Source of the DNA: Haematobia irritans
Lineage: Eukaryota; Arthropoda; Insecta; Diptera; Muscidae
Direction of reading: 5' to 3'
Assembly: GCF_050003625.1 (NCBI RefSeq)
Contig: NC_134397.1
Coordinates: forward strand, 200,128,899-200,192,898
DNA length: 64,000 nt
In this document: piece by piece, positions 21,714 through 34,222 of the stretch
Layout: every line of letters begins with the position of its first letter
How positions within the stretch are numbered: the first letter of the stretch is position 1
Notes under the pieces: generated by a model
Database searches by the model: none
Told to the model about the DNA's origin: nothing
Seen by the model: the letters and a program-made list of their open reading frames with translations, nothing else
Translations under genes and position numbers: made by a program

Positions 21714-24700
21714 TTTTTTATACCCTTCACCACTACTGTGGTACAGGGTATAATAAGTTTGTGCATTTGTATGTAACGCCAAGAAGGAAAAGTCTGAGAC
21801 CCATCGTTTAGTATACCGATCGTCTTAGAATTAAATTCTGAGTCGATTTAGCGATGTCCGTCTGTCTGTCTGTCTGTCCGTCAGTCTGTCTGTCTGTTGA
21901 TGTATTTTTGTGTGCAAAGTACAGCTCGCAGTTTTAGTCCGATTGTCCTAAAATTTGGTATAGGGTCGTGTTTCGGCTCAAAGACGATCCCTATTGATTT
22001 TGGAAAAAAATCGGTTCAGATTTAGATATAGCTGCCATATATATTTTTCACCGATCTGGTCATAATTGGCGTGTATATCAACCGATCTTCCTCAAATTCC
22101 GTACATCCGAATATTTTATGAGTCTCGAAAAACTTGAAAAATATCAGCCAAATCGGTTCAGATTTAGATATAGCTCCCATATATAGCTTTCGGCCGATTT
22201 ACACTCATTTGCCCACAGAGGCCAAGTTTTTGCTCCGATTTAGTTGAGATTTTGCACAGGGAGTAGAATTAGCATTGTAGCTATGCGTGCCAAATTTGGT
22301 TGAAATCGGTTCAGATTTAGATATAGCTCCCATATATAGCTTTCGCCCGATTTACACTCATATGACCGTAGAGGCCAATTTTTAACTCCGATTTAGTTGA
22401 AATTTTGCACAGGGAGTAGAATTAGCATTGTAGCTATGCGTGCCAAATTTGGTTGAAATCGGTTCAGATTTAGATATATCTCCCATATATAGCTTTCGCC
22501 CGATTTACACTCATATGACCGTAGAGGCCAATTTTTAACTCCGATTTAGTTGAAATTTTACACAGGGAGTAGAATTAACATTGTAGCTATGCGTGCCAAA
22601 TTTGGTTGAAATCGGTTCAGATTTAGATATAGCTCCCATATATATGTTTTTCTGATTTCGACAAAAATGGTCAAAATACCAACATTTTCCTTGTAAAATC
22701 GCCACTGCTTAGTCGAAAAGTTGTAAAAATGACTCTAATTTTCCTAAACTTCTAATGCATATATATCGAGCGATAAATCATAAATAAACTTTTGCGAAGT
22801 TTTCTTAAAATTGCTCCAGATTTAAATGTTTCCCATATTTATACCCTTCACCACTACTGTGGTACAGGGTATAATAAGTTTGTGCATTTGTATGTAACGC
22901 CAAGAAGGAGTAATTATAGACCAACCTTTTAGTATACGGATCGGCTTAGAATTAAATTCTGAGTCGATTTAGCGATGTCCGTCTGTCTGTCTGTCCGTCT
23001 GTCTGTCCGTCTGTCTGTCTGTCTGTCTGTCTGTTGATGTATTTTTGTGTGCAAAGTACAGCTCGCAGTTTTAGTCCGATTGTCCTAAAATTTGGTATAG
23101 GGTCCTGTTTCGGCTCAAAGACGATCCCTATTGATTTTGGAAAAAATCGGTTCAGATTTAGATATAGCTGCCATATATATTTTTCGCCGATCTGGTCATA
23201 ATTGGCGTGTATATCAACCGATCTTCCTCAAATTCCGTACATCCGAATATTTTATGGATCTCGAAAAACCTGCAAAATACCAGCCAAATCGGTTCAGATT
23301 TAGATATAGCTCTCATATATAGCTTTCGCCCGATTTACACTCATTTGCCCAAAGAGGCCAATTTTTAACTCCGATTTGGTTGAAATTTTGCACAGGGAGT
23401 AGAATTAGCATTGTAACTATGCGTGCCAAATTTGGTTGAAATCGGTTCAGATTTGGATATATCTCCCATATATAGCTTTCGCCCGATTTACACTCATATG
23501 ATCACAGAGGCCAATTTTTAACTCCGATTTAGTTGAAATTTTGAACAGGGAGTAGAATTAGCATTGTAGCTATGCGTGTCAAATTTGTTTGATATCGGTT
23601 CAGATTTGGATATATCTCCCATATATAGCTTTCGCCCGATTTACACTCATATGACCACAGAGGCCAATTTTTTGCTCCGATTTAGTTGAAATTTTGCACA
23701 GGGAGTAGAATTAGCATTGTAGCTATGCGTGCCAAATTTGGTTGAAATCGGTTCAGATTTAGATATATCTCCCATATATAGCTTTCGCCCGATTTACACT
23801 CATATGACCACAGAGGCCAATTTTTAACTCCGATTTAGTTGAAATATTGCACAGGGAGTAGGATTAGCATTTTAACTATGCGTGCCAAATTTGGTTGAAA
23901 TCGGTTCAGATTTAGATATAGCTCCCATATATATGTTTTTCTGATTTCGACAAAAATGGTCAAAATACCAACAATTTCCTTGTAAAATCGCCACTGCCTA
24001 GTCGCAAAGTTGTAAAAATGACTCTAATTTTCCTAAACTTCTAATACATATATATTGAGCGATAAATCATAAATAAACTTTTGCAAAGTTTCCTTAAAAT
24101 TGCTTCAGATTTAAATGTTTCCCATATTTTTTTACTAACATTGTGTTCCACCCTAGTGCATTAGCCGACTTAAATTTTGAGTCTATAGATTTTGTAGAAG
24201 TCTATCAAATTCTTCCAGATCGAGTGATATTTAAATGTATGTATTTGGGACAAACCTTTATATATAGCCCCCAACACATTTGACGGATGTGATATGGTAT
24301 CGAAAATTTAGATCTACAAAGTAGTGCAGGGTATAATATAGTCGGCCCCGCCCGACTTTAGACTTTCCTTACTGGTTTTTTACTAACATTGTGTTCCACC
24401 CTAGTGCATTAGCCGACTTAAATTTTGAGTCTATAGATTTTGTAGAAGTCTATCAAATTCTTCCAGATCGAGTGATATTTAAATGTATGTATTTGGGACA
24501 AACATTTATATATAGCCCCCAACACATTTGACGGATGTGATATGGTATCGAAAATTTAGATCTACAAAGTGGTGCAGGGTATAATATAGTCGGCCCCGCC
24601 CGACTTTAGACTTTCCTTACTGGTTTTTTACTAACATTGTGTTCCACCCTAGTGCATTAGCCGACTTAAATTTTGAGCCTATAGATTTTGTAGAAGTCTA

Positions 24701-24876
24701 TCAAATTCTGTCCAGATCGAGTGATATTTAAATGTATGTATTTGGGACAAACCTTTATATATAGCCCCAACACATTTGACGGATGTGATATGGTATCGAA
24801 AATTTAGATCTACAAAGTGGTGCAGCGTATAATATAGTCGGCCCCGCCCGACTTTAGACTTTCCTTACTGGTTTTT
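21714..24876 (+). mobile_element. H2 array 1: two head-to-tail units with triple 3' module
   Basis: Unit one starts at the hairpin end (TATACCCTTCACCACTACTG, 21720) and runs through (GTCT)n and 153-bp units to CCCATATTT at 22840. There a second hairpin end begins directly (22841) and runs to about 24130. Then comes the closing module (ACTAACATTGTGTTCCACCC ... GGCCCCGCCCGACTTTAGAC), repeated three times at 24133, 24381 and 24629 with an exact 248-bp period. Confidence 0.85.
24133..24876. repeat. 248-bp tandem triplication of the H2 3' module
   Basis: Three near-identical 248-bp copies. The third differs in a few bases and ends in a T run instead of CTTGTT. The array matches 31166-31908. Confidence 0.95.
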
Positions 24877-25264
24877 TTTTAATTTCCTTTGCCTGAATAT
24901 TTTGACTTACTCCTCGTACGTTCCGGTTTCTTTTAACGAACCAAGAAAAATAGTGTACCCATAACGCCAAAATGATAAACAAAACACATGTCCACACATA
25001 CGTAAAATGCTGCTTTCAAGACGAAAACACATGGTTTTTTTTCAAATGTCTATTCTGAATCTCTATTCTCTTTATTCCGAATACTCATTCTAATATTCAA
25101 ATTAAATAATATTTAGACTTAAGCATATAAAATTTTTGGCCTTATCATAAAGCAGTTTCCGAAACAACATATAAGCGGTTTCACAGAAATTGCTCTCTTT
25201 TGATTTTCTCGCTGTGTTAATTTGATATCTATCGTCAACCCTCCCGGTTTCTATCTCTATTTGT
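24877..25264. other. gene-free stretch between repeats
   Basis: Single-copy AT-rich DNA with no supported feature. Confidence 0.45.
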
Positions 25265-25527
25265 CGCTCTCTGAATAAAATATCACAACATATATATGTT
25301 TACTCGAAATTTGTAAAATTATATATGTTTACATTCACACATATAATTTTTATGAGACATGTATGCCCCAAACATAATATATTCTAACATATTAACATAT
25401 GTGTTCCAAACATTTAATGTTAGTTTGGGAACATTACATGTTTGCACTTAAATATATTGTGTTTAAAAATTGTGCCCGAAACACATTTTGTTTATATCGA
25501 AACATATGAAAAACATATTTTTCTAAC
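25265..25527. repeat. M6 AT-rich MITE-like element
   Basis: It is rich in ACATATATGTTTAC and ACATATGTGTTCCAAACA words in both orientations, so it can self-pair. The right end reads TTTTTCTAACAGTGTATA, resembling CACTG-type MITE ends. The left border is not resolved. Confidence 0.5.
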
Positions 25528-26565
25528 AGTGTATAAAATTGGAATCGCTAACTTCTTACGGTCCATACTGAGCATAATGATATTTTGGACGGGGAACAAG
25601 TAAATTTTCTCCGGAACAATATTTTAAAAACTAGAAATTCCCTTTTCTTGTAATGTATTTTCTTTTAAATATAAATAAACCCGAAAATTAAAAAAAAACC
25701 AAATTTGTAAGAAGCAATTCCATGATTGTCTCTAAACTATTTTATTTGCATAAAAATTTTTTTCTTTTGGATAAAAAGAAAATTTTACTTGTCTGAAATT
25801 TCAATTCTTTGAAAAGAAAATTCTTCTTCTTTCAGTGTACATGGCACCATTTTTTCCTTCTTTCTTTAAATAGCCTCCCATTAAAGACAGTTGGTGTAGG
25901 TCTTTACCCAAGTTTTCTCGAATTCATTTATGCTTAAAATCAAAACGATTAAATTTTAACTAGATCCTATTACTTACCATTTTAGGAATTGCAAATTTGT
26001 TTTACAAGTTGAAAAGAGCAATTGTTAACACGTGATACTGGATATTGGAGTTTGTTGTTCGTTTGTGGGAAATTCAATATCCTTTTACTTTGTGCTTCCA
26101 TACGATGGAACAAGAATCTTGGAGTGAACATTTCATGGTCATTAACTCGATTACAATAAATGGAAGTTGCACTTTAATTCCTTCTGTTCATTTCATTGTT
26201 TTAGATCAAATCCTTTTTATGGTGAATTATTCAGAACCTAAAAAAAGGAGACAAAACATCAATAATACACAATTTTTTAACATTTATCGTACTTCAAATA
26301 TTCATGTGCAGTAGATAACAACAAAATCAGAAAAAAAAAACATTTTTTCTTATAAGGAATTATTGTTTATAAGAAAAAGTTTCTTTTAGGTATACATATG
26401 GATATTTATTTTTCTTGGAGAAAAAATTAGAAAAACTCGTTTTATAGTTTTCAAATCATTTTATTAAAGCAACAAAAAAGAATGAAAATAAAATATATGT
26501 TTTTATGTTTCGGTAATTGATTAGCAGGATTTAAGATATTTTTTGAACGACGAATTCATTGGAAT
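25528..26565. other. gene-free stretch
   Basis: No supported gene; the longest open frame (26045-26314) has no recognisable motif. A MITE-like terminus CTTTCAGTGTA is at about 25830. Confidence 0.45.
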
Positions 26566-26935
26566 TCTCAGACCCCATAAAGTTTATATATTCTGGTTCA
26601 TGGTGAAATTCTGAATCGATCTAAGCATGTCCGTCCGTCAGTCCGGCTGTCCGTCCGTCTGTGGAAATCACGCTAACTTCCGAACGGAACAAGCTATCTA
26701 CTTGAAACTTGGCACAAGTAGTTGTCATTGATATATGTTAGATCGATAACAAGATTCGAATCGCAAGATTCGGATTGCGGAGGCTCTTCGATGAGCAAAT
26801 TTGGTTGAAATCTGGTTGAAATTTGGTATGTGGTTTTACGATGTGACATCTAACACCCAAACAAAAATTGGTCCATATCGGTCCATTCATGCTAAAACTT
26901 GTTCATGTAGGTCCATAATTATCAAAAAAGAGCTT
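26566..26935 (+). repeat. H1 end-module fragment
   Basis: ACCCCATAAAGTTTATATATTC, GTCCGTCCG tract and ATCACGCTAACTTCCGAACG, followed by two decayed central units. Both ends of H1 are missing. Confidence 0.7.
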
Positions 26936-27467
26936 CCAAAAAAGTAGCTTGGATCCCCAATCTGTGATCCGGAAGTACTGCAAACTTGGATCATCTTCAA
27001 TGAATTTTACATGGGCTTGTCATAGGACGGAAGTACTCCCTTTTTGGATCCTTTGCATTGTTTTAGAAGTTGTGCCCTGGAAGTTAATTTGAATGAAGAA
27101 ATTTAAAAAGCGAAAAAAAAATTTTTGCAACCAATTTCACTTTTTTTTATCCATATGTTTTATTTCACAATTATTTTCCTATAATCTAATTTTTACAATT
27201 TGAAAATTTTTTCGCTCCGAACAGGGGTTGAATCTGGGTTTGCTGGTACCATAACAGAACGCCTTAGTACACTCAGCCACAAACGCCATTGAACATAAAG
27301 CGTCGAAAGGTCAATTCAAATGTTTGTAATAGGAATAACATTCTAATTGCTTCTCGAGATGTTCTTTATTAGTATGAATAAGAAACGCTGGTTCAAATCT
27401 CACCAGCGGCAATTTTTTATCAACTATTTTTCTAAAAAATTATTTTTTTATGTCATGCATCGTTTTT
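26936..27467. repeat. M5-like composite with divergent tRNA-like pieces
   Basis: M5 words (GGCTTGTCATAGGAC, TTTTTGGATCC) are followed by a minus-strand tRNA-like piece at about 27225-27302 (GTGGCTGAGTGTACTAAGG; box B-like GATTCAACCCC). A plus-strand box B-like piece is at about 27388-27412 (GGTTCAAATCTCACC). The layout resembles M1 but the sequences differ. Confidence 0.5.
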
Positions 27468-28584
27468 ATTATACCCTTCACCACTACTGTGGTACAGGGT
27501 ATAATAAGTTTGTGCATTTGTATGTAACGCCAAGAAGGAAAAGTCTGAGACCCATCGTTTAGTATACCGATCGTCTTAGAATTAAATTCTGAGTCGATTT
27601 AGCGATGTCCGTCTGTCTGTCTGTCTGTCTGTCCGTCTGTCTGTCTGTCTGTTGATGTATTTTTGTGTGCAAAGTACAGCTCGCAGTTTTAGTCCGATTG
27701 TCCTAAAATTTCGTATAGGGTCCTGTTTCGACTCAAAGACGATCCCTATTGATTTTGGAAAATATCGGTTCAGATTTAGATATAACTGCCATATATATTT
27801 TTCACCGATCTGCTCATAATTGGCGTGTATATCAACCGATCTTCCTCAAATTCCGTACATCCGAATATTTTATGAGTCTCGAAAAACTTGCAAAATATCA
27901 TCCAAATCGGTTCAGATTTAGATATAGCTCCCATATATAGCTTTCGCCCGATTTACACTCCTTTGTCCACATAGGCCAATTTTTTGCTCCGATTTAGTTG
28001 AAATTTTGCACAGGGAGTAGAATTAGCATTATAGCTATGAGAGTCAAATTTGGTGGAAATCGGTTCAGATTTAGATATAGCTTCCATATATAGCTTTCGC
28101 CCGATTTACACTCATATGACCACAGAGGCCAATCTTTTACTCCGATTTAATTGAAATTTTGTACAGGGAGTAGAATAAGTATTGTAGCTATGCGTGCCAA
28201 ATTTGGTTGAAATCGGTTCAGATTTAGATATAGCTCCCATATATAGCTTTCGCCCGATTTACACTCATATGATCACAGAGGCTAATTTTTTGCTCCGATT
28301 TAGTTGAAATTTTGCACAGGGAGTAGAATTAGCATTGTTGCTATGCGTGCCAAATTAGGTTGAAATCGGTTCAGATTTAGATATAGCTCCCATATATATG
28401 TTTTTCTGATTTCGACAAAAATGGTCAAAATACCAACATTTGCCTTGTAAAATCGCCACTGCTTAGTCGAAAAGTTGAAAAAATTACTCTAATTTTCTTA
28501 AACTTCTAATACATATATATCGAGCGATAAATCATAAATAAACTTTTGCGAAGTTTCCTTAAAATTTAAATATTTCCCATATTT

Positions 28585-31162
28585 ATACCCTTCACCACTA
28601 CTGTGGTACAGGGTATAATAAGTTTGTGCATTTGTATGTAACGCCAAGAAGGAGTAATCATAGACCAACCTTTTAGTATACGGATCGGCTTAGAATTAAA
28701 TTCTGAGTCGATTTAGCGATGTCCGTCTGTCTGTCTGTCCGTCTGTCTGTCCGTCTGTCTGTCTGTCTGTCTGTCTGTTGATGTATTTTTGTGTGCAAAG
28801 TACAGCTCGCAGTTTTAGTCCGATTGTCCTAAAATTTGGTATAGGGTCCTGTTTCGGCTCAAAGACGATCCCTATTGATTTTGGAAAAAATCGGTTCAGA
28901 TTTAGATATAGCTGCCATATATATTTTTCGCCGATCTGGTCATAATTGGCGTGTATATCAACCGATCTTCCTCAAATTCCGTACATCCGAATATTTTATG
29001 GATCTCGAAAAACTTGCAAAATACCAGCCAAATCGGTTCAGATTTAGATATAGCTCTCATATATAGCTTTCGCCCGATTTACACTCATTTGCCCAAAGAG
29101 GCCAATTTTTAACTCCGATTTGGTTGAAATTTTGCACAGGGAGTAGAATTAGCATTGTAACTATGCGTACCAAATTTGGTTGAAATCGGTTCAGATTTGG
29201 ATATATCTCCCATATATAGCTTTCGCCCGATTTACACTCATATGACCACAGAGGCCAATTTTTAACTCCGATTTAGTTGAAATTTTGCACAGGGAGTAGA
29301 ATTAGCATTGTAGCTGTGCGTGTCAAATTTGTTTGAAATCGGTTCAGATTTGGATATATCTCCCATATATAGCTTTCGCCCGATTTACACTCATATGACC
29401 ACAGAGGCCAATTTTTTGCTCCGATTTAGTTGAAATTTTGCACAGGGAGTAGAATTAGCATTGTAGCTATGCGTGCCAAATTTGGTTGAAATCGGTTCAG
29501 ATTTAGATATATCTCCCATATATAGCTTTCGCCCGATTTACACTCATATGACCACAGAGGCCAATTTTTTACTCCGATTTAGTTGAAATATTGCACAGGG
29601 AGTAGGATTAGCATTTTAACTATGCGTGCCAAATTTGGTTGAAATCGGTTCAGATTTAGATATAGCTCCCATATATATGTTTTTCTGATTTCGACAAAAA
29701 TGGTCAAAATACCAACAATTTCCTTGTAAAATCGCCACTGCCTAGTCGCAAAGTTGTAAAAATGACTCTAATTTTCCTAAACTTCTAATACATATATATT
29801 GAGCGATAAATCATAAATAAACTTTTGCAAAGTTTCCTTAAAATTGCTTCAGATTTAAATGTTTCCCATATTTATACCCTTCACCACTACTGTGGTACAG
29901 GGTATAATAAGTTTGTGCATTTGTATGTAACGCCAAGAAGGAGTAATTATAGACCAACCTTTTAGTATACGGATCGGCTTAGAATTAAATTCTGAGTCGA
30001 TTTAGCGATGTCCGTCTGTCTGTCTGTCCGTCTGTCTGTCCGTCTGTCTGTCTGTCTGTCTGTCTGTTGATGTATTTTTGTGTGCAAAGTACAGCTCGCA
30101 GTTTTAGTCCGATTGTCCTAAAATTTGGTATAGGGTCCTGTTTCGGCTCAAAGACGATCCCTATTGATTTTGGAAAAAATCGGTTCAGATTTAGATATAG
30201 CTGCCATATATATTTTTCGCCGATCTGGTCATAATTGGCGTGTATATCAACCGATCTTCCTCAAATTCCGTACATCCGAATATTTTATGGATCTCGAAAA
30301 ACCTGCAAAATACCAGCCAAATCGGTTCAGATTTAGATATAGCTCTCATATATAGCTTTCGCCCGATTTACACTCATTTGCCCAAAGAGGCCAATTTTTA
30401 ACTCCGATTTGGTTGAAATTTTGCACAGGGAGTAGAATTAGCATTGTAACTATGCGTGCCAAATTTGGTTGAAATCGGTTCAGATTTGGATATATCTCCC
30501 ATATATAGCTTTCGCCCGATTTACACTCATATGATCACAGAGGCCAATTTTTAACTCCGATTTAGTTGAAATTTTGAACAGGGAGTAGAATTAGCATTGT
30601 AGCTATGCGTGTCAAATTTGTTTGATATCGGTTCAGATTTGGATATATCTCCCATATATAGCTTTCGCCCGATTTACACTCATATGACCACAGAGGCCAA
30701 TTTTTTGCTCCGATTTAGTTGAAATTTTGCACAGGGAGTAGAATTAGCATTGTAGCTATGCGTGCCAAATTTGGTTGAAATCGGTTCAGATTTAGATATA
30801 TCTCCCATATATAGCTTTCGCCCGATTTACACTCATATGACCACAGAGGCCAATTTTTAACTCCGATTTAGTTGAAATATTGCACAGGGAGTAGGATTAG
30901 CATTTTAACTATGCGTGCCAAATTTGGTTGAAATCGGTTCAGATTTAGATATAGCTCCCATATATATGTTTTTCTGATTTCGACAAAAATGGTCAAAATA
31001 CCAACAATTTCCTTGTAAAATCGCCACTGCCTAGTCGCAAAGTTGTAAAAATGACTCTAATTTTCCTAAACTTCTAATACATATATATTGAGCGATAAAT
31101 CATAAATAAACTTTTGCAAAGTTTCCTTAAAATTGCTTCAGATTTAAATGTTTCCCATATTT
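28585..31162. repeat. 1289-bp tandem duplication within H2 array 2
   Basis: Two adjacent copies of one H2 unit, each encoding the same 63-codon chance peptide with a single Leu/Pro difference at 28875 and 30164. The copy at 22841 matches the second more closely (Pro variant). Confidence 0.9.
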
Positions 31163-31165
31163 TTT

Positions 31166-31908
31166 TACTAACATTGTGTTCCACCCTAGTGCATTAGCCG
31201 ACTTAAATTTTGAGTCTATAGATTTTGTAGAAGTCTATCAAATTCTTCCAGATCGAGTGATATTTAAATGTATGTATTTGGGACAAACCTTTATATATAG
31301 CCCCCAACACATTTGACGGATGTGATATGGTATCGAAAATTTAGATCTACAAAGTAGTGCAGGGTATAATATAGTCGGCCCCGCCCGACTTTAGACTTTC
31401 CTTACTGGTTTTTTACTAACATTGTGTTCCACCCTAGTGCATTAGCCGACTTAAATTTTGAGTCTATAGATTTTGTAGAAGTCTATCAAATTCTTCCAGA
31501 TCGAGTGATATTTAAATGTATGTATTTGGGACAAACATTTATATATAGCCCCCAACACATTTGACGGATGTGATATGGTATCGAAAATTTAGATCTACAA
31601 AGTGGTGCAGGGTATAATATAGTCGGCCCCGCCCGACTTTAGACTTTCCTTACTGGTTTTTTACTAACATTGTGTTCCACCCTAGTGCATTAGCCGACTT
31701 AAATTTTGAGTCTATAGATTTTGTAGAAGTCTATCAAATTCTTCCAGATCGAGTGATATTTAAATGTATGTATTTGGGACAAACATTTATATATAGCCCC
31801 CAACACATTTGACGGATGTGATATGGTATCGAAAATTTAGATCTACAAAGTGGTGCAGGGTATAATATAGTCGGCCCCGCCCGACTTTAGACTTTCCTTA
31901 CTTGTTTT
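31166..31908. repeat. 248-bp tandem triplication of the H2 3' module (second locus)
   Basis: Anchors TACTAACATTGTG at 31166, 31414 and 31662. It parallels 24133-24876, but here the last unit ends in the canonical CTTACTTGTT. Confidence 0.95.
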
Positions 31909-32204
31909 CGGCATATATTTTCGTATAAATATATTTTTTCCATTAAAAACCAAACAAAAATTAAAAATTCTCGTAATTTGCAAAACCTTCTCAAAAGAAC
32001 TTCCATAGAAGCGAAAAAGTCAAACGGCACCGGTTCAAATCCCAGCGGGGATGAAGTTTTTTATTATTATTATTTTTTTACTTTTTTATTAATCTTCTAT
32101 TTTTTTAGTTTGTTTTATTAGTTTTCTATTTTTTTTTTTTTTTTTGTAAAATTTAATTGTTCACAATTTGCACTTAAAATAGCCTGATTGCGTTCTTTGT
32201 AATA
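31909..32204. other. AT-rich stretch with a box-B-like piece
   Basis: ACCGGTTCAAATCCCAGCGG at about 32032 resembles a tRNA T-arm, with T-rich DNA after it. The rest is AT-rich and holds no gene. Confidence 0.4.
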
Positions 32205-32466
32205 CTTGTCCACAAGGACTGCATCGGAAGTAGAAAAAATCATTGGGGGATCCCAAGATACGCTGTAGAAGAAATGTTTGTGCACTTGTCCAAAAAGACT
32301 GCATAGGAAGTGGAAAAAAAATCATTAGGGGATCCCACGGTGCGCTTTAGAAGAAATGTTTGTGGACTTGTCCAAAAGGACTGCATCGGAAGTTGAAAAA
32401 ACTCGATGGGGGATTCTGGGATGGACATTAAAAGAAATGTTTGTGGAACAACTTCCATTTTTTTGC
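32205..32466. repeat. about 81-bp tandem repeat (three units) in an M5-type end
   Basis: CTTGTCCA recurs at 32205, 32285 and 32367, followed each time by ACTGCATxGGAAGT and AGAAATGTTTGTG. The block ends CTTCCATTTTTTTGCTGGGT, the M5-type terminus. The related sequence at 46080-46215 has one unit. Confidence 0.75.
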
Positions 32467-32467
32467 T

Positions 32468-33006
32468 GGGTATATATCGCCCCCATATAAACCGATCCCC
32501 AGATTTGACCTCCGGAGCCCCTGGGAGGAGCATATTTCGTTCGATTCGGTTAAAATTTTGTAGGCTATATTAGTAAATGGTCTTTGAAAACCATGCAAAA
32601 ATTTGTCCATATCGGACCATAATTATATATAGCCCCCATATAACCCGATCCTTACATTTTGCTTGCGAATCCTCTTGAAGGAGCAAATTATATCCGATCC
32701 GGTTGAAATTTTCTATGTTGTGCAAGTTTATGGCTACTAACAACCATGTAAAATTTTATCCACAACGGTCCATAATTATATATAGCCCCCATATAAGCCG
32801 ATCCCGCGATTTGAACTCCGGAGCCTCTTGGAGGAGCAAATTTCGTCCGATTCGTTGTGTTAGTACATGGTCGTTAACAACCATACAGGAAGTGGTCCAT
32901 ATCGGTCCATAGTTATATATAGCCGTCTGATAAACCGATCCCAGATTTTACGTTTTCCTAGATAAGCAAATTTGGTACTGATCGAACTTACGTCCGTATA
33001 TACTTG
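32468..33006 (+). repeat. H1 fragment, central units and closing end
   Basis: Three central units (GCCCCCATATAAACCGATCC form) and a shortened closing end CTTACGTCCGTATATACTTG. A new H1 hairpin end starts 15-20 bp further on. Confidence 0.75.
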
Positions 33007-34222
33007 TTGTGTTTGTTTTTTTTTATACCCTCCACCATATGATGGGGTATATTAACTTTGTCATTCCGTTTGTAACACATCGAAATATTGCTCGAAGACC
33101 CCATAAAGTATATATATTCAGGGTCGTGGTGAAATTCTGAGTTGATCTAAGCATGTACGTCCGTCCGTCTGTTGAAATCACGCTAACATCCGAACGAAAC
33201 AAGCTATCGACTTTAAACTTGGCACAAGTAGTTGTTATTGATGTAGGTCGGATGGTATTGCAAATGGGCCATATCGGTCCACTTTTACGTATAGTCCCCA
33301 TATAAACGGACACCCAAATTTGGCTTGCCGATCCTCTAAGAGAAGCAAATTTCATCCGCTCCGGCTGAAATTTGGTACATGGTGTAAGTATATGGTCTCT
33401 AACAATCATGCAAAAATTGGTCCACATCGGTCCATAATTATATATAGCCCCCATATAAACCGATCCCCAGATTCGGCTTGCGGAGCCTCTATGAGAAGCA
33501 AATTTCATCCGATCCGGCTGAAATTTGGTACATGATGTAAGTATATGGTCTCTAGCAACTATGCAAAAATTGGTGTACATCGATCCATAATTATATATAG
33601 CCCCCATCTAAACCGATCCCCAGTTTTGGCTTGCGGAGCCTCTAAGAGAAGCAAATTTTATCCGATCCGGCTGAAATTTGGTACATGGTGTTAGTATATG
33701 GTATCTAACAACTATGAAAAATTGATGTACATCGGTCCATAACTAGATATAGCCCCCATATAAACCGATCCCCAGATTTGACCTCCGGAGCCCCGTGGAA
33801 AACCAAAATTCATCTGTTTCAGTTGAAATTTGGTACGTGGTGTTAATATATGGCCTCAAACACCGATGCCAAAATTGGTCTAAATCGGTCCATAATAAAC
33901 CGATCCCGAGATTTGGTTTTAGAGCCTCTTGGAGGAGAAAATTTCATCCGAGTCAGTTGAAATTTGGTACATTGTGCTAGTATATGGCCATTAACAACCA
34001 TGCCTAACTAGGTCCATATCGGTCTATAGTTATATATAGCCCTCAGATAAATCGATCCCCAATCACTCAAAAATTGGTCCATATCAAGTTCATAATTGTA
34101 TATAGCCCACATATAAGCGACCCCCATATTTCAATTCTGGCTCTCCACGTACCGTGCAAAAGTCCATATCGATTCGTAGTTATTTGTAGACTTATATATA
34201 TATAACCTTTTATTGTCTAATA

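Larger units (their letters stand above)
27468..31908 (+). mobile_element. H2 array 2: three head-to-tail units with triple 3' module
   Basis: Hairpin ends occur at about 27472, 28585 and 29874. The first unit is the AAAAGTCTGAGACCC subtype; the next two are the GAGTAATxATAGACCAACC subtype and form a 1289-bp tandem pair (28585-29873, 29874-31162). The closing module is triplicated at 31166, 31414 and 31662 (248-bp period) and ends TTACTTGTT. The segment from 29874 to about 31655 is nearly identical to 22841-24620 at a constant offset of 7033. Confidence 0.9.

Noticed and set aside
33023..33607. 194-codon minus-strand frame
   Set aside because: Same H1 architecture as other copies; no domain, no start context.
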